Shown one piece after another: positions 1 through 12,195 of a stretch of DNA of 43,075 bases. Position 1 is the stretch's first letter. Every line of letters starts with the position of its first letter. This DNA is from Setaria digitata (lineage: Eukaryota; Nematoda; Chromadorea; Rhabditida; Setariidae), in assembly GCA_003640385.1 (NCBI GenBank), contig RCAB01000515.1, positions 1 to 43,075 of the forward strand. Direction: 5' to 3'. A program made the translations under genes and the position numbers. Below the pieces are notes generated by a model, which worked only from the letters and a program-made list of their open reading frames with translations, was not told the origin of the DNA and did no database searches.

Positions 1-1370
1 AATCCTTTCGTTCTGTTTCTCATTTACTGAAATCACTGAGTATCGATATTAGAATCCATTTCATCCAAACAGCGCCATACTGTGAGACAAGAATGATAAG
101 GCTAGTATTTAGGTAGCACAAGTTGTTAAGGAGATGAGATCTCAGCGTGCGTCGAGTGTACAGAATGAAGCACAATACATATTCATCTATAGTACTGTAC
201 TCGATTACATTAAGGTATGATTTGTTCGAACTACCTAGACTTAAAGCATGAATTTAACACTGCAATTCAAGTCAGTTCTGAATTTGAATATATAAATTGT
301 ATAAACAGTGACCGATTAAATTGCTGGTGTTTGTACTTTATCAAGTTATTGCCTATACCGTCGATAAAATGAAGATAAAGTAATAGCTTTAATCAAAGAA
401 AGAAAAATTTTATTAAAGTAGACTTAATAAGCATTTATGCTAATATGCTGCCAACAAAGAAAAAACAACACACACACACATATATATAAGCAGAAGTGAA
501 AGTAAAGTGAAAATATTCAGAATTTCTTTCTAACTCTTAGCGGCGGATCACTTAATTTCTACAATTAGCTAATGTGCACTTTAGAAACTTTTTAACTTTC
601 AAGTACTCTCCCGTTTCTCATAATCAAACATTGTATTTCTCATATTTGCTAGATAACCAATGAGCGGAAGCATTGTCAGGCCAGCATATTTATGCTTCTA
701 TTTCAGGCTAAACTTCCTCTGAAGTATCGTGAATTTGCTATTTCATTCCATGCAGAAGTGAAGAAGGCAAATATGATCTAAACATCTTGGCCTTGCTTTC
801 TTCCGATATCTATGAGAGAAGACAAGAACTTGCCACCGAAGTCAAAATGGCTGAAATAAATGGACATCTTTTTTTTAATACTTTACAATGTATGATCAGT
901 GGTACCAAGTTCGGTACATGAATGAGGCGCGCATTTGCCAATTCTGTCTCTAATGCTCAGTTACTAAATTGAAGTTATTTTTATTACTTCACTATTGTTT
1001 GCATAAAGCATGTCACAGCAATGATCGCTTAAACATTTTAGATGGAATTAGTACCACTACCTCTCCTTCATCAACTGCTTAGACCAAAATCCTTCTAAAT
1101 TCTAACCTCCTAATCTTCTAGTTCCTCAACTATCCTTCTAACTCCAATTCTCCCGTCATCTTCCTCAAGCTTTCCAATTACACTTCCATGTGCATACTGT
1201 TGCAGTTCTCTCTCACTCCTTATTTTCCTGGATCCGAAACACGAAATGATGATGCACAATTCTGTCTCAGCGATTTTGATGAAAGGTTAGGAATTAACAA
1301 TTTCACAAGCTCCCTTGTAATTTGAAGATGGCAAGAAGAAGCATTGTTGGTGCTTGAAGGTGAAGGTGAG
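1..1370. other. Intergenic, no supported gene
   Basis: I see no gene that can be supported here. A (CA)n/(TA)n microsatellite lies at about 467-488. A coding-like stretch follows an acceptor-like CAG at about 752 (open on the plus strand to about 920), but it has no clear donor and no family resemblance. A pyrimidine-rich tract covers about 1060-1230. An in-frame stop lies shortly before the ATG at 1371, so the next gene can start there. Confidence 0.5.
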
Positions 1371-2910
1371 ATGATGTCAAACGATGGGATGAGGCGTCGA
1401 ACAAGTGGTCGGATTCGGAAGACGAAACGAGTATACAGTCCATCTGGTGATGAGCAAATGTCGTCTAGTATGGTTTGTCACTATTAGATTGAAGTTTGAG
1501 GTGGTTAGTGGACAGTTCGGATGTCCCAATCTTTTGGCTTCGTTTCTTTTGTCTCACCTGATTGTCCGCTAACCCTCTCTGTTTAGGTAATATAGTGATG
1601 TCGAAAAGAATGCGAGAAGTCCACATTACTAATTCGGATATCGCTGAGTCACTGTGTAACTCAGGCACTAAACAAGTAATTACTTGAGTTTCGCTTTTCT
1701 GGAAAGAAGTTAATCATAGCTATTAACTGTAGTTGTCATGAAACAAAGGACTCACTTGCTTTTTTGGTCCCGTTGAGCTTATTTCCGAAGCATTATGAAA
1801 ATAAACTTCTGTCCTTGTCGCAAGCTTTTGTCCGCTGCTCTAGAAGTGTGATAATTTGGATTTTAAGACGTACGCCCTAAACTTTTCTTTTCAGACCACA
1901 GTGACGGAAAAGGAAGCATCCACTGCTGGAGGGACATGTTCTTCCGAACCATCTGCTTCTGTAATTTCTTCAATTTCATCCCAGATATATGACAGTTCTC
2001 CATGAAACTGTTGACTGGATTTTTCAAGTTTCAGCGCTACGTTTCTTTTCGAAACGAGTCGCTTCAATTTAAGCATATTTTAATTTATGTCGCATTGATT
2101 ATTACAGACTGTGAATGGTAAAAAACATGACACTATAACACTGAATCACAATACTTTTTGGAATTTTGCTACCAGTTTGAGGTTCGTCATATTGACTTGG
2201 TAATTGCACATATATGCATGTTAGTAATTTATAAATTTGTTTTTGTGGTTTAATGCAGCCGTTTCTTTTTTAAGTCATCCGATAAGGCATGAGAAAATTG
2301 CTAATGGTAAAGTGATTACGTTATTACTGAAAGAAGTAACCAGAGCAATTCGTCAACTGATTTCTGGGGCAAAACATGCTATGCAGCAAGCCGAAAGACA
2401 AAAGCTCTTGTGCGATGATTTAAATACTTTCATCGGAGCTGAAGGTGGAAAGGTAGGTTTTGCGCTGTTTGAATAAAATTGGAAGTTTTGCTAAAATTCT
2501 TAGACATGTACACGTATTCATTCTTAGAACATAAATGGTAAGATAAAAGCATTTTGAAAGGTGGAAATACTCATATGTATTCATCATATTTCATTTGCAT
2601 TTTCTCTGCGGTCTCCCAGACTTACACTTTTTCAAACAGCTTAATTTCAGTTACTGTACGGTTTTACAGAAGATAACAAGTGGCAGAAGATTGGTGATGT
2701 ATTTGTTCCTTATGATGACATTCTTGACTTGAGGTTCTGTACTCCAAGTGTTCAATTGGAGGTATTAAGTGGTAACCTTTAAGTTGTTGTCATCTACATC
2801 CTTTTCCTGATCCGTCCATCCTTAATTTCAGTGATGAAGATGCTACGAATTTTCAGGAAGATAATATCATGGGTAGTATTAACAAAGTTGGCAGGGCTGC
2901 AGAGAAATAG
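1371..2910 (+). CDS. Unrecognised 193-aa protein, basic N-terminus, acidic C-terminus (six exons)
   Basis: I do not recognise this protein. Exons read as 1371-1472, 1895-1960, 2108-2181, 2275-2452, 2651-2733 and 2832-2910. All phases join, giving 582 nt (193 aa plus stop TAG). Introns are GT-AG and end in TTTTCAG, TTACAG, TTTTAAG, TTTCAG and TTTCAG. The start is the first ATG after an in-frame TGA. The first 20 residues are basic (RRRTSGRIRKTKR), like a nuclear localisation signal. Residues about 58-140 are predicted helical (IRHEKIANGKVITLLLKEV, then AIRQLISGAKHAMQQAERQK). Then comes a motif TEDNKWQKIGDVFVPYDDI and a Glu/Asp-rich end. No signal peptide or membrane segment is seen. A nuclear, chromatin-associated role is a guess. 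Exons 3-5 are the firmest. The last junction is less sure: exon 5 could instead read on to a TAA near 2781. A 61-codon antisense ORF at 1891-2076 overlaps exon 2 and is probably a shadow. Confidence 0.6.
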
Positions 2911-3335
2911 AAACCAGTTTAATACGATATCACCTACGAAAAATGCGTTAGACGGCTTCGGAATTGTTGGTTCATCATACTTCATACCTGTGTCGAATAA
3001 AACCTGATGATTCATAGTATTCAACCTTTATGCACGCTGACACGGGTTTCAGATCTTCCTTCGTCTGAGTGAAAAATTGTGTGGGAAGGAAAAGATTGCC
3101 TGTTCTAAAGTGGATCACGGTCAGTAGATTCATCATCATGCATTTTTGGCAAAAACATAAAGCGAGAAAACTGACAGCACCACTCAACAAAAATGATGCC
3201 CATTCTTCGTTTCAACTAAGAATTTAAAAGTATTGTCCAATCCGCACACTAGTGCATAAATGTGATCCAACTTTCGTAGTTAGAAAGCAAAGGAATTTCT
3301 TTGGACAACGTAGAAAGGCTGGATAGACTCAACAA
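2911..3335. other. Intergenic region between convergent genes
   Basis: This stretch separates the 3' end of the unrecognised plus-strand gene from the 3' end of the minus-strand ribosomal protein gene. It should hold both 3' untranslated regions. Short minus-strand ORFs here show no splice signals or family resemblance and are not called. Confidence 0.5.
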
Positions 3336-3341
3336 TTTATT
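3336..3341 (-). terminator. Poly(A) signal AATAAA of the L7a gene
   Basis: TTTATT on the plus strand reads AATAAA on the minus strand, 42 nt after the stop codon of the ribosomal protein gene. That is a normal spacing for a short nematode 3' UTR. Confidence 0.6.
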
Positions 3342-3382
3342 TCATTCGAATTCATTAAACAAATTAAAAGATGACTGAGTCA

Positions 3383-5158
<1,776 letters not shown>

Positions 5159-5178
5159 CTTCACTATCCCTTCGGCCT
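5159..5178 (-). promoter_or_regulatory. Probable SL trans-splice acceptor and 18-nt 5' UTR of rpl-7A
   Basis: On the minus strand CATTTTAG ends at 5177 and is followed by 18 nt (5176-5159) before the ATG. A pyrimidine-rich AG this close to a start is typical of an SL1 acceptor, and nematode ribosomal protein mRNAs are commonly trans-spliced. A cis intron from an upstream non-coding exon is the alternative. Confidence 0.45.
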
Positions 5179-5924
5179 AAAATGATATTAAGGAGCGATG
5201 CACTAAATCAACTTCAATATTACAAACAGAAAATGCGGCCACAGCTCACACAAATGCCGACGATGAAAATTAGAAGAAATCATTGGAGTGTTTCTCCTTC
5301 TACTGTATGGTGTGGGACTTTGTGTGAGAGCTGAGAATATTTTGAAAGTGGGTTATCAGAGAGATATGCTGTGGATGATCACTATGTATCAATAAAGGGT
5401 GATAGAGGTAGTAAACTGTTCGGAAATAATTTAATTGGTTATTAAGACAGTTGCAAGGTTAACGCTCGGTTCTTAGTGCAGTATTCAAATAAAAATAAAT
5501 CATGGTTAGAGATGTGGAACTGGAAGAAATAGGAAGCTTTAGCTGCATGAGAGTATGAGGAGATGGATGGTGATTAGACGTAAAGTAGAGCCTGTCTGAA
5601 ATAGCACTATCATGAACAGTAAGCAAAATTTAACTCCCCCACAAATCTACTGGTAACATTATTTTGATAAATTCTGCAATACTTTCTGTATTTTAATTAA
5701 ATTAAAGAATTCTCGAAGTCCTCCATTATTGTGACTTTTCCACATGAATAACTGGTGATATGTGTCAACAATAAGGTTGTTACAAAGTGACATCCTTTAA
5801 TTTCTCTAAATGTCTGTGATACCACCTCTCACATAATTTACTTGTCCGAAATGGCTACTATATTTTGTTAAATTTTATTCCAATTTTTTTAAATCCATTT
5901 TAGGACTTTTTATTTTATCGCATT

Positions 5925-5962
5925 CACTTTGTATAGTGTTGCTATAAACACTATGCAAAGTG
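5925..5962. repeat. Inverted repeat, 14-bp arms, 10-nt loop
   Basis: The left arm CACTTTGTATAGTG (5925-5938) and the right arm CACTATGCAAAGTG (5949-5962) are reverse complements at 13 of 14 positions. The loop is TTGCTATAAA. The flanking T5924/A5963 also pair. The element lies in the divergent promoter region. Confidence 0.7.
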
Positions 5963-6329
5963 ACTGATAAGGAAAGCAGAAGTGCTGTGCTTATGGCTGT
6001 AATAGACTATAATTCAACAGAACTCGTGCAATGAACTGCTCATATTTCTCTCTTTTTGCTTCCAGCTGAACATTTTATTCTGCTTTTCTACTTCATTTTA
6101 TCCTATTTGTAAAGAAGTCGAATTTGAATTTCCCTTACTTTAAGGTAAGAACTTTCCATCTTCTAAAGCTTTCTCGGACTCTAATATTATCCTCTATTTA
6201 GTGAATTCTTTTAAGCTAATTTTAAGCCATAGACTTCTACCCTCTTAACAAGTGTGAAATCGAAACCGTTCTCCGGAACTTTTCAATATCCTTTTGTAAA
6301 GCACAAACAAACAATTCCTGGATAAATGT

Positions 6330-6339
6330 TTCCTTGCAG
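6330..6339 (+). promoter_or_regulatory. Probable SL trans-splice acceptor of the FLVCR-like gene
   Basis: TTCCTTGCAG ends three bases before the first in-frame ATG (6343). Such a short leader after a strong acceptor fits SL trans-splicing. An upstream non-coding exon with a cis intron cannot be excluded. Confidence 0.5.
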
Positions 6340-6342
6340 GCT

Positions 6343-9300
6343 ATGGCTGAAGATGCAGAAAATTTGCTAAGCAAAACATCAGGCAGTAACGAGCAGACAG
6401 TACTTTCCTTTAAAAATGAAACCGCAAAATTAAAATTTGCTGATGATACGAAGGTGTATTAAAATTTTGATGAGCTGCAAGATTTTCCATTTTTGGATTC
6501 CGTAATATGCTACAACAGCATTATTATTTTCTTAAAATTGTCATGTTTTAGAGGAAAAATGCCTCCAGGGAAATATGAAATGGTATTATAAGTAGCTGAT
6601 TTTTATAAGTGTCCAATTGAAATCGGTGAAATACTTGCAGGAAGATAATAAAGATCGTACAATCAACATTGAGCCTAAATATGCCAGTAAACTTATAGGG
6701 ATAGTATCGGAAGCGGATCCAGCGGAAAATCGGATAAGCTATAGGTGGGTATTTCTAAGTAAGCTTGGTTTTTTTTCTTTTATGTAACAAAAGACTCATT
6801 TCAGAATTTTCAGTTGACGTTGCTATTACTTTGACAAATTTTTATTGGAGTTTGCAGAGTATATCCACAGCGTTGGGTTGTTTTAGCAGTTGTTGCATTG
6901 TTAAATAACTCAAATACAATGTCATGGATTGCATTTGCTTCCATTTCCAATTACGTCGACGCTTTCTATGGAATGGTCAGTTAGGTTTCCAATAATTATA
7001 GTTATATCTTATTAATTTGTGTTGAAAAGGTCTTTTTTCGCTGTAGAACAGATTAAGAAAATAATTTCTCGCTTTTAAAAGCAAAATGTGATCCGTACAT
7101 AGGAATCCAGCAGAAGATTAACTATTTTTCTACATGCATATAGTGATTTCTGAAAATTTGTTCTGGGATATTTTGATCTATTAATTCTGAGGAAGTAAAG
7201 AAGGAAATGTTTTACTACAAGATTTGTTTTTTCTTTATAAGTTATCGGTTCCTTTATAGAATAAAGCTGCGAATTGGTTTTCATTGGTTTTTATAATCTG
7301 TACGATACCGATAGGCCTGTTCGCGATTTGGATGAGTAGCTCCTTTGGGCTTAAATTTGCCATTCTCATTGCAGCTTGGACTAACGGTATTGGTGGAACA
7401 ATCCGTTTTATAAGGTATGATTTTCAAAGTCATATGATATACAGTGCTACTACTGCGTATTCTACATTTGTATCAAGTCGTGTTATTAACGATTTTGGTG
7501 CTAACTTTTGTTTCGAATCCAGAAAACTCCAAAATGTGTAACTTTCACTTCCATATATCAATAGAACGACAGATGAAAGCATCTGAATTACAACATTTCT
7601 GAAGTCAGCTGTATTTTCCATTTCTTTGTTTCAGTTCATTTTTACCACTTCAAATTCGTTTTCCAGTTGGAATTTTCGGGCAAGCAGTAGCTGCTTGCGC
7701 ATATCCATTTATTATGTTCCTTCCTCCAAAAGTTAGTAATTTGAGGATTTTGCTACATTTGCCACATATGTAGTAAAACAGTATTTATTGAGCTAAAGAT
7801 AGTAAAAATAATTTCAGGTCGCTGGGTCGTGGTTTGCAGAAAATCAAAGGGCATTAGCAACAACCGTTGGGATCATGGCAAATCCGTTAGGTGTGCTGAT
7901 GGCAAATGTCCTTTCTCCACAAATAGTTAGATCGCCGATGGATGTAAGATTTTCATGTTTTAAATTAATGCGCAAAACAGTTTTACTTGAAGTAGTTTCT
8001 CCCAGCTTTCCTAAAATTTTAACAGTCTGTATAACATTTTGATTTTATTCTTACTGACATTTATTGTATCTGAGCCTTCATATCAGAAAGAGAGTCTGTA
8101 CCTTTTCTACTACTGATTGTGAAATTGTATTTAAAGATTAAATAATAATGCAGCCATTTACTAATAACATAACTTGTATTTTTAGGTATTAATAATAAAT
8201 ACTGTTACTTTTGTACCCTCTTTGTTAACGTGCTTGATAGCGACATTCTGCATTACTCGTTCGGAACCGCAGATAGCACCGTCGCAAAGTGCTGCTCAAC
8301 CACAGATGCCATTTTTTCCAGGTTGTGTTTTCTCCTGTAACTTCAACTTCAACTATGCTTTAAAATATTCTAGATTTAAAGGACCTGGAAACTCTTTAAT
8401 TTCTGAGGTTCTGCTGACCTCTTGTTACTTGCAACTTCTTCATATGTTTTTTCCTACCAAGAATAATTATAAGATTATTAAGCATATGTTATTCTCCTCC
8501 TTAATTACGTTATTAATTTGCATTATGACAGACACAAATGTAATAGTAACGGTGGTGTTTCTCTCTTCGAGATTTAAATGTATCAATCCGTTTCAAAAAC
8601 TCTAAATAATTAAATAAGCTAAAAAAAAAACTTAATTTCAAACAGATCTTTTTTTCAGGCATCAAACAATGTTTCACCAATAAGGCATACATGCTACTTT
8701 TGATAGTAATGGGTGGTGGTATTGGCATGTTTAATTGCCTCTACACGGTTATACAGCAATTGTTTTGTGCAACAGGACATTCAAACTCCTTCTCTGGACT
8801 TTGCGCTGCTCTGATGATCATTGGTGGAGTTTTTGGAGCTACCGCTTCTGGTGACTGTTTTATTCCTCCTTGTTTTTTATTTCAGTACTTTTCCTCTTTG
8901 TTTTGTTCAGTTTTCCTTTTCATTTTATTTTACTCTTGAACAAGTAAATAAGTAATGGGAGAATGTTTGATTTGGCCTTTCTTCCGTCCGTTTTCCTTCG
9001 TTTTTTCCTAACTTATGATTTACTTCCATTTCTTGCTTTCCAGGAAGCTTTATTGGTCTAATTGATACTACCATGTCATTGACTTTTTTCTCTTATTAAT
9101 TCTCTTATTATTTCTTCTTTCCATTTATTTGATTCCCGCTGTATAATTTCTATTTTTTTTTTTGCCTTTTTTAGATATATCCTCATAATCACAAAAAGCT
9201 AAAGAGGTCTTCAGGCATATTTGTCGATCGAACAAAGCTTTACGAAGAAACCATGAAAGTATGCATGTCTTTTGCTGTCATTTTTGGAGTCACATTTCTG

Positions 9301-10489
9301 CAGGTAATGTTTTTGAATCTAAATAATCCTCGTACTCTTAGAATATTTTATAAATCTATCATTTGCTTCACCATAGTAATCAGTGAGAAAGTTAGTTCTT
9401 GCTAACTGTAACGTATTCTTAATCGAATTAAAAGCTGCAGTTTCTTATAGGCAGTTTCTGGACTCTCTTCTGAAATCCCGTTTGCACTCAGTTGCATTTA
9501 TATTCGGTGACTCGTGCTGAATTATACAAAATTTATAGTGCTTAATTGCTATACAAGTTGATTATCAAAATTCATTCACGTTTTAGCTAGCTTTACATCC
9601 TGGTCTCATCATTTATCTTGTAATCACGGCGTTCATGTTTGGTGTTTTGGGACTTGCATCATACCCAGTTGGTTTAGAATTAGCCTCCGAGTGCACGTTC
9701 CCGGTGTCTGAAGCAACCTCATCAGGTCTTGTGGTACTCAGTGGGCAGGTATGTTTTCTATGAAGAAATATCAATTTTTTTTCGATACCTATCAACTCCA
9801 AGAGATTTCAGAAATTTGTGGATAATAATATAGGCAAACTAGGTTGAATTAAAGAAAATATGTTGGATATCTTCTTTCCAGATACATTCAATAATTTATG
9901 TAGTCATAGTGAGCTTATTTGCACGACCATTACAAGAAGGATATAGAAATATTCAAGTTTGCACAGTTGAAGATGAAGGCAATTCTACAGCTGTACCGCA
10001 AGATAGTTCCATTTCTGTTGTTGTGAGTTAATTTATTTCACTTTTGTATTTTTTTTTTTCTTTTGAATGTATCTGTATCTTTTTTGAGCACAATCATGAT
10101 ATTCACTGACACTTTAGCTAGCACTATTACCTTCCTTAAAATGGGCGTCTCTCGTTTTGGTGTTAGCGAGTGAGTTGATGCAGCTTTGCTACCAGTGATT
10201 GATTTTAGAGCTTACATTTTATTGTAGATATTATATCTTTTGCTTAGCCTTTATGATTAGTTAATAGTTTTAATTTATGTTTTAGGTGATATCAGGAATA
10301 GCTGCTGTGCTAGTCGTAGTAATGGTGATATTTTTTAAACCAACTTACAAGCGTATGGAAGCAGAGAAAAACGAAGGTGGTTTAGTTACGATTGAGAGAG
10401 AAGGAAGTGAAAGCCGACAACTAAACGATTTAAATCAAATTAAAGACGAAGCTTTGATACCGTTGTCAGTAAAACAAAGTGATACCTAG
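6343..10489 (+). CDS. FLVCR/SLC49-family major facilitator transporter (heme or choline type), 544 aa
   Basis: This is a twelve-helix major facilitator protein of the plasma or organelle membrane. Exons: 6343-6453, 6641-6744, 6858-6975, 7260-7414, 7635-7731, 7818-7943, 8186-8321, 8659-8850, 9215-9303, 9587-9748, 9882-10022, 10286-10489. The sum is 1635 nt and every phase joins. Family marks are VYPQRWVVL before helix 1 (about residues 73-81), NKAANWFSLVF after helix 2, LGVLMANVLSPQIV in the N-half, a long polar loop rich in Q/P/S between helices 6 and 7 (about 263-285), GIFVDRTKLYEET between helices 8 and 9, and YPVGLELASECTFPVSEATS in helices 10-11. Human FLVCR1/2 are 526-555 aa, so the length fits. 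The 50-residue hydrophilic tail should be cytosolic. Known family substrates are heme and choline/ethanolamine; the substrate here is inferred only. The acceptor at 9214 was chosen because it alone restores GIFVDRT in phase with exon 8. No break is seen. Confidence 0.93.
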
Positions 10490-10952
10490 TAATAATGATC
10501 TGTCGATTTTTCTGCAGCTTTAACACTTAATGGAGTAATTACTTTCTAACGATTTTATGTCGCTAATTATATTTTTTCTTTTTTCTTGAAAATTTTTTTC
10601 TTTTTTTTTTGAGTACTTAGAGCTCTTTTCCGGTTTGATTTCTTTACTGTTATATTACAACGAATCACGTTGTGCTGCTGTTTGTTAAAAAAGACAAAGG
10701 TTTTATGTTCGTAGAGCATACAGAAAATGTGATATTGCACAGTGAATAAGGCTTAATAATAATTAACTCTGGATTTATTCACACTTTTACTGCTCTTCTC
10801 ATAACCTACGTTTATTTAATGTTAATTCTGTAATAGAGAAAGATTGAACTGGAAAGTTTTTGCGCTCTTCATGAATGAAGGAAGGGGCTTTAATTTTTTT
10901 AAGTATGGGAGGAAGGAAATGATACAATGGTTGGTAAATTAATGGAACAATT

Positions 10953-11279
10953 TTAAGTGAATACTCCAAGTTTCACATTACCTATAATGTGCATTGTACT
11001 TTTTATTTGTAACATTTCCTGTTCATTTTTTTCCTCTTGAAATGAATTTCTGAAGATGTTCGACGAAATGTTGTTATCTTTCTTGTATCTTACGATATTC
11101 CTCGTGGCCAATTTGTTATGAAATTCTTTGAGATCAATTTGTTTAAAGATATCTGTCAAAACGCTGTTAATTTTATCCAGTGTTACGAGATTCCTTGTGG
11201 CCAGTTCTTGTATATGCATTGATTTTCTGATATTGGTTCCGGTAATAACCGATATATGCAGTTTTCTCGAACTAAGTCG
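10953..11279 (-). pseudogene. Uncharacterised 109-codon open frame with a 31-residue tandem duplication
   Basis: The frame is open from just after a TAA (11280-11282) to its stop at 10953, with an ATG at 11219. I do not recognise it. Two 31-residue units follow each other: ELATRNLVTLDKINSVLTDI... and KLATRNIVRYKKDNNISSNI..., each running on into F-rich/charged residues. The DNA offset is exactly 93 bp (for example TACGATATTCC at 11091 against TACGAGATTCC at 11184). Keeping the frame through a diverged duplication suggests past or present coding. It could be a last exon of a minus-strand gene, a decayed exon or a chance frame in A+T-rich DNA. No clear acceptor or partner exon was assigned. Confidence 0.3.
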
Positions 11280-11803
11280 TTAATCATAAGTAAGGAGCTG
11301 TGATTATAATTTGTGATAGTTTTTAATAAGTTTTTTTTGTGCGAACTTTCGAACTAATCATCTTTTCTGTTTGATTCAAAATGAATGAATTTTGAGTCCT
11401 TGACTTCCGCCGCCCACTATAATGAGCAACTGCACATATCACCTCCCTTTTTCTTTTTCTCCGTTTTTTATGCTTTTTCTTATGTTCGTGAGTTCGATTC
11501 TTTCGATCTTGACATCTTCATTCTTACAAATTGATTCCAGTGAGACTTAGGATAAAATCACTTTACCGTCATAGTCTATCTTCTTTTATGTATTAACAAT
11601 GAAGGTGGTATTAAGGAAGAAGATTTAAAATAAACTAGAGGATGAACAGAAGTCTAATATATTACTGTATTGTTTTTTCATCATGTAGAATTCTGCGTTA
11701 AAATTTCAAAAATTGGCTAAAATGTTGAGAGCTTTGATGCATAACGATGAAATTTATGCTTTGTTCTGACTGAAAGAAGTATATTAATATTTCATTCAGC
11801 CTT

Positions 11804-12195
11804 TTATTCCTTCAGCTTTTTCACAATAGATAATGACACAAGGTGAATCCGTGCGCATTTCCGTCCGACAAATACAGCCTCTTCAATTCGATACTGCATA
11901 TTTCTTCCAGTCAACTGAATTCTGCTTTCGTGATGCATATGTTGAACTCTTGTGACTCCTGTGATCTGTTGATCAGTAAAGAAAGTTTGAAAAGTACCTG
12001 ATACAGTTATCATAGCGAGAACATCTGATGGCTATCAATCACTATTTTGATAATAGAATACTGTGTATCTCCAACACTGATACCATATATGCCAGATCGG
12101 TTGTCTGTTAGGTCTTTGTGAAGAGGTTCACATTGCTTGAAACTGATTGGGTGAACTGTTTTGCTATTTTCCGCTAACGAGAAAGGTGCTAAGTG
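11804..12195 (-). pseudogene. Frame-broken coding relic resembling an NTF2-like domain (NXF type)
   Basis: Two minus-strand frames abut. The first (12195 down to a TGA at 12010) contains VHPISFKQCEPLHKDLTDNR and SGIYGISVGDTQYSIIKIV. The second (12031 down to the stop at 11804) contains DVLAMITVSGTFQTFFTDQQ and MQYRIEEAVFVGRK. They overlap by about 22 bases and differ by one reading phase, and the overlap is too short for an intron. Joined in order they read as one continuous domain, so a single-base change is implied. The pattern 'hydrophobic strand - VSGTFQ - long strand - YRIEEAVFV' resembles the NTF2-like domain of nuclear RNA export factors; this is from memory and tentative. A TTAG acceptor lies at the upstream edge, and an exon-like piece near 12302-12364 (REKELLLKKDIRSYMIM) may belong to it. 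It may be a pseudogene or an assembly error in a live gene. Confidence 0.4.

Larger units (their letters stand above)
5179..6342. other. Divergent intergenic region between rpl-7A and the FLVCR-like gene
   Basis: About 1.1 kb separates two divergently transcribed genes, so both promoters should lie here. A hairpin-forming inverted repeat is at 5925-5962. A TTCCTTGCAG acceptor ends at 6339, three bases before the ATG of the transporter. A 67-codon plus-strand ORF at 5131-5334 overlaps the rpl-7A start on the other strand and is not called. Confidence 0.5.

Noticed and set aside
752..920. Coding-like stretch after an acceptor-like CAG (SEEGKYDLNILALLSSDIY)
   Set aside because: No donor in phase, no recognisable partner exon and no family resemblance.
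1891..2076. 61-codon minus-strand ORF (MLKLKRLVSKRNVALK...)
   Set aside because: It reads well by eye, but it overlaps plus-strand exon 2 of the unrecognised gene, which has an excellent TTTTCAG acceptor and joins its neighbours in phase. It is probably a shadow, though not fully excluded.
9048..9110. Possible extra FLVCR exon after TTTCCAG (GSFIGLIDTTM)
   Set aside because: Neither of its donor choices gives a phase that joins the next exon, while direct splicing from 8850 to 9215 restores the family sequence GIFVDRT.
11485..11500. tRNA B-box-like GTTCGATTC
   Set aside because: No A box or cloverleaf could be formed upstream. A similar motif on the minus strand near 25275 also failed.
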